From Pontibacillus salipaludis (lineage in GTDB: Bacteria > Bacillota > Bacilli > Bacillales > BH030062), in the NCBI RefSeq assembly GCF_014642405.1, contig NZ_BMIN01000004.1:62001-126000 (forward strand): a stretch of DNA of 64,000 nucleotides, read 5' to 3'. The notes under the pieces were generated by a model, which had not been told where the DNA came from, made no database searches, and saw nothing but the letters and a program-made list of their open reading frames with translations. Made by a program: the position numbers and the translations under genes. Of the stretch, positions 7,168 through 16,939 are shown one piece after another (within the stretch, counting starts at the first letter, position 1; each line of letters starts with the position of its first letter).

Positions 7168-9375
7168 ATGAATGGTTTTAGACTATGGCTATCTGAGCTA
7201 AAGCATATTGGTAGCAATAAAAAGATACTCATTCCATTTATAGCGGTATTAATGATCCCGCTCATATATAGTGGTATGTTCTTATGGGCCTTTTGGAATC
7301 CCTATGGAAGCATGGATCAACTCCCGGTTGCTATTGTCAATTCAGATGAAGGGGCAGATTTTAACGATGAACCTCTTACGGTAGGAAAGGAATTTGTTAA
7401 TAATTTAGAGGACAGTGGAGATTTCAAATATGATGTTGTGTCAAAGGAAGAAGGGTATGATGGGTTAAAGAACCATGAATACTACATGCTAGTTGAAATC
7501 CCAAAGAATTTTTCCGCTTCTGCTACAACCATCTTAGACGAGAATCCTGAGAAACTTCAGTTAAAATATGTCCCGAATGAAGGATTTAACTTTCTCTCTG
7601 CACAAATTGGTGAATCAGCAACGGAACAAATGAAAGGTAAGTTAGCAGACGAAATGTCCGAAACATATGCTAATGCTATGTTTGCTCAATTTAATGAATT
7701 AAAGACCGGCCTAGCTGATGCTAGTTCAAAAGCAGGTGAATTGAACAACGGAGCAAAGGATCTTGATTCAGGAGCACAAGAATTAAAAGATAAGCTTAAA
7801 ACATTTACTGATAAGCAGCTCCAGTTCACTGATGGAACAAAAGAATTACGTCAGGGCACTGCTCAAGTAGCAACGGGGGCAACAGACCTCAATCAAGGTC
7901 TAACTGCTCTCCAGGATGGATACAGTGAAATCATAAATGGAGCTGATGCGTCTAAAAACGGAGCTATTCAGTTACGAGATGGGCTCTCCCAGTCGAAAGA
8001 TGGTGCTGCTCAACTTGAGCAAGGACTAGATCAGCTTGTTCAACAATCTGGCGGACTAGAGCAATCTACCAAAGACCTTACTGCTTCTTTACAAACTCTT
8101 AAACATGGCGCACAACAAGTAGACCAATCTGCTGCAACCCTCTCTGAAAAAGTGGGCGGACTGAAAGACGGATTGGCACCTGTTATTGAACAAATGCCAA
8201 AAGAAGAACAGGAAAAGATTTTAGCTCAGCTTGAACAATTAAATCAAGGAGCTCAACAACTAGCAGGGGCTACAGGACAATTAGCATCTGGTTCACAGAA
8301 AATCGTAGACAAAACAGCTGCTCTTCCCAATCAAATGGCTTCTCTTTCAGAAGCTCACACTACGTTAAAACAAGGAGCTACAGCTCTATCAGCTGGCCAG
8401 ACAGATTTGTTTAACGGTGCTTCTGATCTAGTTCAAGGGGAAGAGAAACTTGTCGCTGGTATCCAAACATTCAACGATAAATTAGGTAATGCAAATGCTG
8501 GTGCTTCTGAATTAGCAACTGGCGCGAACCAGGTCAATCAAGGGGCTAATGAACTCTTTACTGGTTCTTCTCAATTAGCAGACGGATCTCAAAGATTAGC
8601 AAAAGGTGCGAACGATCTCTCAAGCGGTACCAATGAATTGACGACTGGAACAAGTGAATTTGAGAACAACCTTTCTGAAGCAAGTTCAAAAGCACAAGAC
8701 GTACAAACGAGCATGAAGACAGAAGAAATGCTCGCTAAACCAGTCGGTCTGGATAAAAACAGTGTAAATGAAGTCCCTAACTACGGGACTGGATTCACTC
8801 CTTATTTCTTATCTCTTGGTTTATTTGTTGGAGCTTTAATTATTACCATTGTTTATCCCGTGAAAGAACCATCAGCTGCGCCACGAAATGCATTCAGTTG
8901 GTTCTTTGCAAAATTCGGAGTTCTAGTAAGCGCAGGTTTGATCCAAGCTGTTATCGCAGCTAGTGTGATCCTATATGGATTAGGCCTTGAAGTAGCAAGC
9001 GTTCCCTACTTCTATCTCTTTAGTATTCTTACGAGTCTTACCTTTATGGCAATGATTCAAGTCCTTGTTACCACACTTGGAGATCCAGGACGATTTATAG
9101 CCATTTTAATCCTAATCATGCAATTAACAACAAGTGCTGGAACATTCCCACTAGAACTGATTCCAGAACCATTACAAATGTTTAATCCAGTGTTACCTAT
9201 GACGTATTCTGTTGAAGGATTTAAAGCTGTAATATCCGAAGGTGATTATAACCTAATGTGGCAAGACAGTAGTATCCTAGCCATCTTCTTACTCGGATCC
9301 GTAATCATAACAATCAGTTACTTTATAGTAGCTATGAGAAGAAAACGACTCACTTCTGTAGAGAACGTTGCCTAA
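7168..9375 (+). CDS. yhgE: YhgE/Pip-family membrane protein
   Basis: A 735-residue protein with one N-terminal membrane segment (about residues 20-43) and a C-terminal block of about six (from about 545 on), typical of the YhgE/Pip family (phage infection protein of Lactococcus; ABC-2-like membrane domain). The roughly 330-residue extracytoplasmic middle is built from repeats with GA at regular spacing (for example LNNGAKDLDSGAQELKDKL, VNQGANELFTGSSQLADGS), predicting a long helical or coiled-coil stalk. The preceding TetR gene probably controls it. Its cellular role is not settled; export-related and phage-receptor roles are both known in the family. Confidence 0.88.
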   Translation: MNGFRLWLSELKHIGSNKKILIPFIAVLMIPLIYSGMFLWAFWNPYGSMDQLPVAIVNSDEGADFNDEPLTVGKEFVNNLEDSGDFKYDVVSKEEGYDGLKNHEYYMLVEIPKNFSASATTILDENPEKLQLKYVPNEGFNFLSAQIGESATEQMKGKLADEMSETYANAMFAQFNELKTGLADASSKAGELNNGAKDLDSGAQELKDKLKTFTDKQLQFTDGTKELRQGTAQVATGATDLNQGLTALQDGYSEIINGADASKNGAIQLRDGLSQSKDGAAQLEQGLDQLVQQSGGLEQSTKDLTASLQTLKHGAQQVDQSAATLSEKVGGLKDGLAPVIEQMPKEEQEKILAQLEQLNQGAQQLAGATGQLASGSQKIVDKTAALPNQMASLSEAHTTLKQGATALSAGQTDLFNGASDLVQGEEKLVAGIQTFNDKLGNANAGASELATGANQVNQGANELFTGSSQLADGSQRLAKGANDLSSGTNELTTGTSEFENNLSEASSKAQDVQTSMKTEEMLAKPVGLDKNSVNEVPNYGTGFTPYFLSLGLFVGALIITIVYPVKEPSAAPRNAFSWFFAKFGVLVSAGLIQAVIAASVILYGLGLEVASVPYFYLFSILTSLTFMAMIQVLVTTLGDPGRFIAILILIMQLTTSAGTFPLELIPEPLQMFNPVLPMTYSVEGFKAVISEGDYNLMWQDSSILAIFLLGSVIITISYFIVAMRRKRLTSVENVA

Positions 9376-9414
9376 TAAAAAAGCTATGTTAAAGCTTAAT
9401 GTTGTTATTCTTTA

Positions 9415-9925
9415 TAACAAACTTGTTCAAGAATAGGACAAATTGTTGAACTCGAAGCTGAGACACTTTTATTGTGTGTGGGGCCGTTACGTTTATTGAA
9501 AGCTAGGGGTGTCTGGGAAACAACTCGCTTTCCGCAGGCGAGCTGTCGAGCCTCCTCGTGAAAACCACCCTGCGGGGTCTCGTCGACCTCTTTCTCCTGC
9601 AGGAGTCTCCTCGTTCCCCAGACACCCCTTATCAGAATATGAATAACGTCCCCTCAGCTTGAGTATGGCGGGGATTTAACTTCCCATCCCACATTATGTA
9701 GCATGCTTCCGTTCCCTCTATATGTGGCAAAGGTGGTTCGGGAAATTGCGAGACTCCTGCGGCAGTAGGAGCCTAGGGGAGACCCCGCACTGAGCGGAGC
9801 GAACGAGGAGGCTTCCCAGCTCGCCGCGGAAAGCGAGTGATTTCCCGAACCACCTTATTCTCAATTTAAGCAAACGGAAGTATTCTCTCAACTTCAATTG
9901 TTCAACATAATGGGGCATATGGAAC
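9415..9925 (-). repeat. Composite palindromic repeat R3 (arms A+B, intact)
   Basis: A complete reference copy of the AB subfamily. Arm A is 9506-9628 (GGGGTGTCTGGGAA...TTCCCCAGACACCCC) and arm B is 9730-9856 (AAGGTGGTTCGGGAAA...TTTCCCGAACCACCTT). The roughly 100-bp spacer contains CATGCTTCCGTTCCCTCTA. The left flank is AACTTGTTCAAGAATAGGAC and the right flank ATTCTCTCAACTTCAATTG. It lies between convergent genes. Confidence 0.9.
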
Positions 9926-9966
9926 AAAATCAACACTAAACAGTAACAGAGCCAATAAAAAAAGCA

Positions 9967-9996
9967 AAAGGATCACCCGTAAAGGGTGATCCTTTT
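9967..9996 (-). terminator. Bidirectional terminator
   Basis: AAGGATCACCC / GGGTGATCCTT with a short loop and A/T tracts on both sides. It abuts the stop codon of the secreted-protein gene. Confidence 0.85.
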
Positions 9997-10404
9997 TTAT
10001 TGCTGTAGTGATGCCTGATAATCTTTTAACTTCTCAGTGGTCTCAGGAATTAATTTTTGAATTTTTTTCATGTCTGGGGATGGCTTCTGTGCTTCTCCTA
10101 TTAAAGGATAGAGACTCTCTTCAATATTTTTATAAGCTTCTGGGTTCTTTTCTTCAACTTGCTCTTCGATTAAATCCCATGCTTCATCTATCTTTTTACC
10201 TGCTTCGTTGACCTTAATAAGTTCCCCATTACCTTGTATAGCTTTTTGTAATGTGTCAATCTCTGCTACCACCTTGTCTATACCTTCTTGTACGGAAGTA
10301 TCTTGTTCTGTGATCTCTGCTGCTGAAACTTGATGAATGACAGGCGTAATCAGCATACTAAAAGCTAGCACTAAACTTGGAATCATCCAATAAACTCTCT
10401 TCAT
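9997..10404 (-). CDS. Secreted small helical protein, unknown function
   Basis: A 135-residue product with a clear signal peptide: MKR, a hydrophobic core to about residue 22, then a probable cleavage after QVSA-A. The mature part is acidic and helical, rich in E/K/Q, with no Cys and no motif I recognise. The gene has a ribosome site (AAGGAGACG) and its own terminator, so it is probably real and exported. An imelysin-like or extracellular coiled-coil role is possible, but I have no direct support for one. Confidence 0.65.
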   Translation of the reverse strand: MKRVYWMIPSLVLAFSMLITPVIHQVSAAEITEQDTSVQEGIDKVVAEIDTLQKAIQGNGELIKVNEAGKKIDEAWDLIEEQVEEKNPEAYKNIEESLYPLIGEAQKPSPDMKKIQKLIPETTEKLKDYQASLQQ

Positions 10405-10542
10405 TTCATCGTCTCCTTTTTCATAGTCTCGGGGTTTACCTTTTCCAAATTTATACTTGTTTATGCAAAGTGTTCATTACATTCATTATTCAATGCAGTA
10501 AATGAATACAAAACTCCCCCATTACGACATCACAAAACAACA

Positions 10543-10574
10543 CAAAAAAGCCACCGTCTTTAAAAAACGGTGGC
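10543..10574 (-). terminator. Terminator after iron-containing alcohol dehydrogenase
   Basis: AGCCACCGT / ACGGTGGCT stem followed by T6 on the minus strand. Confidence 0.85.
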
Positions 10575-10588
10575 TATATCCTATACCT

Positions 10589-11755
10589 TTAGAACGTTAC
10601 CTCTTTACCATAATAAGCGGCTTCAAATAGCTTTTTCATTTCTTCTTCAGAAGTTTCACGCGGGTTCGTACCTGTGCATGGATCATCCATTGCATTCTTA
10701 GCCATTTGGTCAACGTGCTCCTTGAACAAGTCTTCGGAAACACCAAACTCTTTAAGGGTATTTGGCACACCCATTTCACGATTCAACTCACGAACCCATT
10801 CGATTAGAGAGTCTACTAGCTGCTCTTCTGTGTCGCCTTTTAATTCTAGACGTTTAGCCATTTTAGCAAAGCGATCTCCAACTACACTTCGGTTAAATTG
10901 AATCACATACGGAAGATAAATACCGTTTGCACAGCCATGTGGAACTTCAAATGTTGGACCACTCTTATGGGCCATGCTGTGAACGTTACCAAGTACCGCA
11001 TTCGCAAATGCCATACCTGCCATCGCTTGAGCATAGTGAACTTTCTCTCTAGATTCTTGATTCCCTTTATAAGAACTAAGCAAATGCTCATCTAGAGTTT
11101 CTAGAGCCTCAATAGCTAGAGAATCTGTAAACGTCGTACGTGGTTTAGCCACATAAGCTTCAATACTGTGTGTGACAGCATCCATACCACTATAAGCAAT
11201 GACTTTTTGCGGCATAGATTCTACCATTACTGGATCAATCACAGCCAAGTCTGGCGTAAGTTCGAAATCAGCAAGAGGGTGCTTCACACCTGTTTCTGAA
11301 TCCGTAATAACGGATAAGTTTGAGATCTCAGAAGCTGTACCACTTGTAGTTGGGATTCCAATGAATTTAGCCTTCGTACGAAGACCAGGCAGGTTAAATG
11401 GTTGCATAGCATCTTCGAATGAAAGGTTTGGACGTTCATAGAAAATCCACATTGCTTTGGCGGCATCCATTGGAGAACCTCCACCAATGCCGATGATCCA
11501 ATCTGGTTCATATTCATTTAATGTTCCCAAATGATCCTGGACAAGCTGAGTAGAAGGCTCTTCCGTAATGCCTTCAATCACTTTAGTTTCTATATTAGCT
11601 TTCGCTAAGTGACTTTGTATTTTATCTAAATTTCCATTCTCCTTAACGGAACCACCGCCAATGACAAGAACGGCTTTCTTACCTTCTAAGGATTCTAATG
11701 TCTCTAACGCATTTTCTCCGAAATAAATATCTCTTGGAATAGTAAAACGATTCAT
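10589..11755 (-). CDS. Iron-containing alcohol dehydrogenase
   Basis: A 388-residue group III (Fe-dependent) alcohol dehydrogenase. The NAD(P)-binding motif GGGSPMDAAK lies near residue 93, the family stretch IPTTSGTASEISNLSVITD follows, and metal-ligand segments are AVTHSIEAYVA and HKSGPTFEVPHG. It is distinct from the YugJ-like paralogue at 38340. It is monocistronic. The substrate could be a short-chain alcohol or diol; none is implied by the neighbours. Confidence 0.85.
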   Translation of the reverse strand: MNRFTIPRDIYFGENALETLESLEGKKAVLVIGGGSVKENGNLDKIQSHLAKANIETKVIEGITEEPSTQLVQDHLGTLNEYEPDWIIGIGGGSPMDAAKAMWIFYERPNLSFEDAMQPFNLPGLRTKAKFIGIPTTSGTASEISNLSVITDSETGVKHPLADFELTPDLAVIDPVMVESMPQKVIAYSGMDAVTHSIEAYVAKPRTTFTDSLAIEALETLDEHLLSSYKGNQESREKVHYAQAMAGMAFANAVLGNVHSMAHKSGPTFEVPHGCANGIYLPYVIQFNRSVVGDRFAKMAKRLELKGDTEEQLVDSLIEWVRELNREMGVPNTLKEFGVSEDLFKEHVDQMAKNAMDDPCTGTNPRETSEEEMKKLFEAAYYGKEVTF

Positions 11756-11990
11756 TTCTTATAGCCTCCAATACGATCAGATAGTGGAGAAATAGCCGTT
11801 TACTAAGAAATATAAACCTAAATCTAAAGGAATGATCATTTTTACTCATGCAGTTAAACAGATTAACCGCTTACAGATTATACCTTTAGAACTAGCACCT
11901 TAAGTCGGCCACGGAAACTTGAGACAGGATATAAATTTCTTGGTTCAAGATAAGGTAGAGGCATCACTAATAAGTAGTTATTCATGAAAT

Positions 11991-12018
11991 AAGAGCATCC
12001 GCTATGAGGGATACTCTT
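11991..12018 (-). terminator. Probable terminator at the end of menC
   Basis: AAGAGTATCC / GGATGCTCTT stem overlapping the menC stop codon. The following tract is only moderately T-rich (ATTTC), so the call is weaker than for the others. Confidence 0.5.
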
Positions 12019-13120
12019 ACAACAGATAGATATACGTTTCTTGTGTGATCCGATTCACCTGTTGCCGATTTACCTCATACCCAATACCTGGCGTATGTCG
12101 GGGGACCTCCACCCTTCCATCTTGCAACTCGACTTCAGGGGTAATGACGTCTTCATGCCAGTAACGTTTTGAAGCCGATATATCTCCTGGAATCGTCATG
12201 TTTGGAAGGGAGGCAAATGCTATATTGTGCGCCCTTGAAATCCCAGTTTCAAGCATCCCACCACACCACACATCTACACCTGAAGCTACACATAAATCAT
12301 AAATGTTCAGTGCTTCGGTTAATCCACCTACACGACTGATTTTGATATTCATGGTCTTACAGCTTCCTAGTTGGATCGCCTGATAAGCATCATGATAGCT
12401 TTCAATACTCTCATCAAGACATATAGGTGTGTCCATCCGTTGTTGCAGTTCTCTGTGCAAATAGAAATCACCAGACACAAACGGCTGCTCAATCATCAGA
12501 AGGCCCAGGTCATCTAATGACGCAAGGTGCTCGAGATCCTCTTCACCATAAGCTCCATTTCCATCAAACATTACGGAAATGTTAGATGATAAACGTTTAA
12601 CCGCTTCAATGTCCTCCCTTTCATACCCTTTTCGAACCTTCACTTTTACACGCTTGTACCCTTGACTCTCATAATACGGAACTAGTTCACCAAGATTCTC
12701 TGATAAGCTCACGACAACACCGACAGGGATAGAATGCTGAGCACCTCCAATGAGAGAAGCCAGGGATTGATTTTGTTGCTTTGCATACAAATCCCACACA
12801 GCCCCTTCTAGAGCCGCTTTGGCCATTTGATGCCCCTGCTCCTTCTCTACTATCTTAGGTAAATCTGCAGGATGGTGAATCAGGCTCTCTTGAAGCATAG
12901 GGAGAAAATGGTTTTTCATCATAATCCACGAGGTTTCCACCGTCTCAGCAGTATAAAAGGGAGTTGAAAAGGCTACCCCCTCTCCCCATCCTGAGCGACC
13001 ACTTGAATCAATCGCTTCTACAAGAATGCCCTCTCTCTGTTTAACCGTACCTGCATGTGTCGTAAAGGGCGTAACAAGATCCATCTTATATCGATGTAGC
13101 TTCACAGAAGTCAGGTTCAT
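12017..13120 (-). CDS. menC: o-Succinylbenzoate synthase (MenC)
   Basis: A 367-residue enolase-superfamily enzyme that dehydrates SHCHC to o-succinylbenzoate in menaquinone synthesis. The expected catalytic set is visible in order: the KxK motif in KRVKVKVRKG, Asp in MFDGNGAY, Glu in MIEQPF, Asp/Glu in CLDESI and Lys in MNIKISRVGG. The length fits the Bacillus OSBS/NSAR-type branch, which can also have N-acylamino-acid racemase activity. It overlaps menE by 4 bp (ATGA), so the two are translationally coupled. Confidence 0.92.
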   Translation of the reverse strand: MNLTSVKLHRYKMDLVTPFTTHAGTVKQREGILVEAIDSSGRSGWGEGVAFSTPFYTAETVETSWIMMKNHFLPMLQESLIHHPADLPKIVEKEQGHQMAKAALEGAVWDLYAKQQNQSLASLIGGAQHSIPVGVVVSLSENLGELVPYYESQGYKRVKVKVRKGYEREDIEAVKRLSSNISVMFDGNGAYGEEDLEHLASLDDLGLLMIEQPFVSGDFYLHRELQQRMDTPICLDESIESYHDAYQAIQLGSCKTMNIKISRVGGLTEALNIYDLCVASGVDVWCGGMLETGISRAHNIAFASLPNMTIPGDISASKRYWHEDVITPEVELQDGRVEVPRHTPGIGYEVNRQQVNRITQETYIYLL

Positions 13121-14610
13121 TGTACATTTCTCCTCTGTTTTAGCCAGTTGGCAAGCTCCCTGCGTAAAAGCTTGTTCGTTGCATTACGAGGTAAATGATT
13201 AACAAAGTAAATCTCTTTCGGCTGTTTGTAAGAGGCTAGATGTTCTTTCTGGAAAGCTGCTATATCTTCCCTTGTAAGCGCCATTCCTTCTCTTACTACA
13301 ATAAAAGCTACTGGGACGCTCCCCCACTTTTCATCTTCCTTGCCAACAACTCCAACTTCTTTCACTTTTTCGAGGCTGCTTAAAACGCCTTCTATTTCAG
13401 CAGGATAGATATTCTCCCCTCCTGATATAATCAAATCTTTTCGACGGTCAACTACATATAGGAAGCCATCCTCATCTTTAAACCCTAGATCACCAGTACG
13501 AAGCCACCCTTGTTGAATCGTATCTTCATTGGTTTCAGGCCTTCTATAATAACCGGCCGTCACCATTGGACCTTTCACAACAATTTCTCCTATTTCATGG
13601 GCACTTGTTGGTTTACCATCTAGTTCAATTGAAAGTTGAGCAGGAAATAAAGGTTTACCAGCCGATCCAATCTTGTCTAAGGCATAATCAGGACTAAGTG
13701 TAACAATTTGAGAAGCCGTCTCCGTCATACCATATGTTTGAAAAACAGGAACAGATTTTTCTGCCGCTTTATGTAACAACACTTCTGGAGCAGGGCCGCC
13801 TCCTAGTAACATTCCTCTAAAATTAGCGGGATAACGTTCAGAGCCTAATCGGTCTAAAAGGCCATCAAGCATAACCGATACAACTGAAACCGTTGTAACC
13901 CCTTTATTCATGATGGCATCATGCACCGCTTCAATATCAAATGAGGTGTGTAAATGAACTGGCATTCCATAAATCACGCTTTTCATAAGAATAGACAGCC
14001 CACCGACATGGAATAGAGGAAGCGCAGCCAACCATTGGTCTTTTTCTGTTATACCAAGGTTCAAGGCTGAACTTACTGCACTCCACCAGTGGTTACTGTA
14101 AGAAAGCATAACCCCTTTTGGAGAACCTGTAGTCCCAGATGTATAAAGGATCGTATAAGGAGCGTCCATGATGACCTCTTCAAACATCGAAGAGGGAACA
14201 GTTTGATAACCTTTCAACTCTTCAAATGATAAAGATGGGGTTTCTGTTTGCTTTCCTATTTCTTTTAATGTGTCCTTAAATGAATCTTCTCCTATAATGT
14301 AAGCACAACTGGAGTCGGTTACTTGAAAAACAAGCTCTTCGATCGTTAACCGCGTGTTCAACATCACCCCAACAGCACCCAAATAGGAAAGAGCATGTAT
14401 CATTTGAACCATTTCAACAGAACTCTTAGCATAAACAGCAATATGCTCATCCTTTTGAATTCCAAGGGAAGATAAGCGTGATGCCATCTCTTTTGTTCGT
14501 TTTTGGAGTTCGGAGAATGTCAGGATCTCATCTTCTGTGACAAGAGCTACACGTTCTGGTGTCAAAAAAGCACGCTGGTCTAACCAATTCGGCATTGTTT
14601 GTTCGCTCAT
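13117..14610 (-). CDS. menE: o-Succinylbenzoate-CoA ligase (MenE)
   Basis: An acyl-adenylating enzyme of 497 residues that activates o-succinylbenzoate as its CoA thioester. It carries the AMP-binding signature YTSGTTGSPKGV, the motif YGMTETASQ, the hinge region GWLRTGDLGFKDEDGF, and the Lys-containing C-terminus RNATNKLLRREL. ATG at 14610 is preferred over a longer frame because GAAAGGGTGAG precedes it. It heads the menE-menC unit, which repeat R4 and a terminator separate from menB. Confidence 0.93.
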   Translation of the reverse strand: MSEQTMPNWLDQRAFLTPERVALVTEDEILTFSELQKRTKEMASRLSSLGIQKDEHIAVYAKSSVEMVQMIHALSYLGAVGVMLNTRLTIEELVFQVTDSSCAYIIGEDSFKDTLKEIGKQTETPSLSFEELKGYQTVPSSMFEEVIMDAPYTILYTSGTTGSPKGVMLSYSNHWWSAVSSALNLGITEKDQWLAALPLFHVGGLSILMKSVIYGMPVHLHTSFDIEAVHDAIMNKGVTTVSVVSVMLDGLLDRLGSERYPANFRGMLLGGGPAPEVLLHKAAEKSVPVFQTYGMTETASQIVTLSPDYALDKIGSAGKPLFPAQLSIELDGKPTSAHEIGEIVVKGPMVTAGYYRRPETNEDTIQQGWLRTGDLGFKDEDGFLYVVDRRKDLIISGGENIYPAEIEGVLSSLEKVKEVGVVGKEDEKWGSVPVAFIVVREGMALTREDIAAFQKEHLASYKQPKEIYFVNHLPRNATNKLLRRELANWLKQRRNVQ

Positions 14611-14658
14611 ATTTCTCACCCTTTCCACTATTAACATCACCAAAAATTATGATTATCT

Positions 14659-15165
14659 AACAAGTTTGTTCAAGAACATGGCAGGATTGTTGCAGACTCG
14701 AAGCCGAGAAAATGTTTCCGTTTGCTTAAATTGAGGGTAAGATGATTCGGGAAATCACTCGCTTTCCGCGGCGAGCTGGGGAGCCTCCTCAGTCGCATCC
14801 GCTCCCTCCGGGGTCTCCCCTAGGCTCCTTCTGCCGCAGGAGTCTCGCAATTTCCCGAACCATCTTTTCCATATTAGATTTAACGTAAACATGCGCAATG
14901 TGGGCTCGCTGCAAACTACCCCACACAAAAGCTACAGGGTCGTTTGTACAAACTAGAGCCAGGGGTGTCTGGGGAACGGGGAGACTCCTGCGGGAGAAAG
15001 AGGTCGACGAGACCCCGCAGGGTGGGTTTCCCGAGGAGGCTCGACAGCTCGCCCGCGGAACGCGAGTCGTTCCCCAGACACCCCCAGCACTCAACTAACG
15101 TAACGACCAAACCAGACAAAGATAACTCAGTTTCAAGTGTTCCATATAACAAACTTATATAGAAC
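14659..15165 (+). repeat. Composite palindromic repeat R4 (arms B+A) within the men cluster
   Basis: Arm B (14739-14866) precedes arm A (14962-15085), so it is inverted relative to R1, R3 and R6. Its left flank, AACAAGTTTGTTCAAGAACA, closely follows the equivalent flank of R3. Arm B shows a paired change (AAGATG/CATCTT instead of AAGGTG/CACCTT). It fills the menB-menE gap. Read towards menE, the left edge supplies TTGAAC followed 18 bp later by TAATTT, a possible menE promoter. Confidence 0.88.
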
Positions 15166-15194
15166 ATAATAATCAACAATATCAGACAGCTAAT

Positions 15195-15247
15195 AAAAAA
15201 AGGCTGCCTGTGGAGCCCCCATTAGGAGGGGGAGCTCTTCACAGGCA
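15195..15247 (-). terminator. Strong terminator after menB
   Basis: TGCCTGTG...CACAGGCA, with an inner GAGCTCCCCCTCC/GGGGGCTCC stem (15205-15247), is followed by a T7 tract on the minus strand. It should end the menF-D-H-B transcript before R4 and menE. Confidence 0.88.
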
Positions 15248-15267
15248 CCCTCTAAACAACAATCGGC

Positions 15268-16089
15268 TTATGGGAAACGCGGGAACTGTTTGAAGTTCGG
15301 TTTGCGTTTTTCTTTAAAGGCATCGCGACCTTCTTTTGCTTCCTCTGTAGTGTAATAAAGAAGCGTTGCGTCGCCTCCCATTTGTTGAAGCCCCGCAAGA
15401 CCATCGGTATCAGCGTTAAAGGACGCTTTCAAGAAGCGTAGAGCCGTAGGTGATTTCTCAAGCATTTCCTGACACCACTGTACGGTTTCTTCTTCAAGCT
15501 TCTCTAATGGCACAACCGTATTTACCATACCCATATCTTCTGCTTCTTTAGCAGAATATTGGCGGCATAAGTACCAAATTTCGCGAGCTTTCTTATGACC
15601 AACCATACGAGCTAATAATCCAGCTCCGTACCCTGCATCGAAACTTCCAACTTTTGGTCCAGTTTGTCCAAAGATTGCATTGTCCGCTGCAATTGTAAGG
15701 TCACATACTACGTGAAGAACGTGGCCACCACCAATCGCATATCCAGAAACCATTGCTACAACCGGCTTTGGAATAACGCGAATTAAACGTTGTAAGTCTA
15801 ATACATTAAGACGTGGTACTTCGTCCTCTCCTACATAACCGCCGTGACCGCGAACTTTCTGATCTCCTCCTGCACAGAATGCATCATCTCCTGCACCAGC
15901 AAGAACAATTACACCGATTTTAGAATCATCGCGTGCGTAAGAGAACGCATCTAATAATTCTTTAACCGTGTGAGGGCGAAAAGCGTTTCGTACTTCAGGT
16001 CGGTTGATGGTAATCTTTGCAATTCCATCATGAGTTTGATAAAGGATGTCATCATAATGACGTTCATTAATCCATTCTACTGCTGACAT
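15268..16089 (-). CDS. menB: 1,4-Dihydroxy-2-naphthoyl-CoA synthase (MenB)
   Basis: A 273-residue crotonase-fold enzyme that closes the ring of o-succinylbenzoyl-CoA. It has the oxyanion-hole glycines in [15 protein letters not shown] and [18 protein letters not shown], and [14 protein letters not shown]. The Gly in that last motif marks the bicarbonate-dependent type. ATG at 16089 follows AAGGAGGAATT; the longer frame running into menH lacks a ribosome site. It is the last gene of the menF-menD-menH-menB unit. Confidence 0.95.
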   Translation of the reverse strand: MSAVEWINERHYDDILYQTHDGIAKITINRPEVRNAFRPHTVKELLDAFSYARDDSKIGVIVLAGAGDDAFCAGGDQKVRGHGGYVGEDEVPRLNVLDLQRLIRVIPKPVVAMVSGYAIGGGHVLHVVCDLTIAADNAIFGQTGPKVGSFDAGYGAGLLARMVGHKKAREIWYLCRQYSAKEAEDMGMVNTVVPLEKLEEETVQWCQEMLEKSPTALRFLKASFNADTDGLAGLQQMGGDATLLYYTTEEAKEGRDAFKEKRKPNFKQFPRFP

Positions 16090-16120
16090 ATGTAAATTCC
16101 TCCTTTTAATTATAGCGCTT

Positions 16121-16930
16121 TCATTCAGTTTCACTTGAAACGATGAAGTCATATACTATTTTAGCAAAAGTTTGCGCTTGTTCCACATGAATTGCATGAC
16201 CAGTTTGTGGTATGCTTTCATGGCTTGCATTCAGAAATTGATCTTCCATTTGTTTGGCAATGGATGTGAACTTCTCATCCCATTCACCCGTAACAAGTAG
16301 AACGGGCTTTGTAAATGTGGATAAGCGGTCCCACCAAGATGGTTGTACACCTGTACCCATACCACGTAAAGAAGCAGCTAATCCTTTTGGTGTCTGACTC
16401 AAACGCTCTCTACGAATTCTGTTCTGGATATCTTCTGATAAACCTTTTTGGCTTTCAAACAAAGGGAGATCCTCCCATTTGTCCACAAAAGCTTCCATAC
16501 CCTCTTGCTCTAGAGATTGTGCTAACCCTTCATCTTTCGTTTGACGAGCAAGTTGATCTTGTGTGGAGTGAAGTCCAGGACTTGCACTTTCAAGCGTTAA
16601 ACTTCTCACCATTTCAGGGTAGGCCATGGCAAATGAAAGAGCTGTTCTTCCACCCATAGAATAGCCTATTACATGGGCAGATGACAAGGACAACTGTGCT
16701 AGAAGTTCGCTAATATCCTTGCAAACAGACTCCATCGTAAAATCTTCTGTAACCTCTGTTTTTCCATGCCCAGGAAGATCTATTCTAATCCACTGCATTT
16801 CTCCTTGATGGGTGCTTACTAGTTCGTCCCATGTGGAGTGAGACCCTGTAAAACCATGCAAAAGCAATACAGGCTCTCCTTCTCCTATTATATCAACCCA
16901 ATAATTTTGTTCGTGTACCTTTACATACAT
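16121..16930 (-). CDS. menH: SHCHC synthase (MenH), alpha/beta hydrolase fold
   Basis: An alpha/beta hydrolase of 269 residues that removes pyruvate from the MenD product. The nucleophile elbow is GYSMGGR, the oxyanion segment [12 protein letters not shown] lies at residues about 23-34, the catalytic Asp is probably in TGEWDEKF, and the His is in [13 protein letters not shown] at 16930 lies about 9 bp after AGGTG and is preferred over TTG at 16936. It begins 9 bp after menD ends. Confidence 0.9.
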   Translation of the reverse strand: MYVKVHEQNYWVDIIGEGEPVLLLHGFTGSHSTWDELVSTHQGEMQWIRIDLPGHGKTEVTEDFTMESVCKDISELLAQLSLSSAHVIGYSMGGRTALSFAMAYPEMVRSLTLESASPGLHSTQDQLARQTKDEGLAQSLEQEGMEAFVDKWEDLPLFESQKGLSEDIQNRIRRERLSQTPKGLAASLRGMGTGVQPSWWDRLSTFTKPVLLVTGEWDEKFTSIAKQMEDQFLNASHESIPQTGHAIHVEQAQTFAKIVYDFIVSSETE

Positions 16931-16939
16931 CGTCAATCA

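Noticed and set aside
14789-15179. Several open frames of 65-100 codons inside the composite repeats
   Set aside because: They exist on both strands because the sequence is palindromic and GC-rich. They lack consistent ribosome sites and are not preserved between copies.
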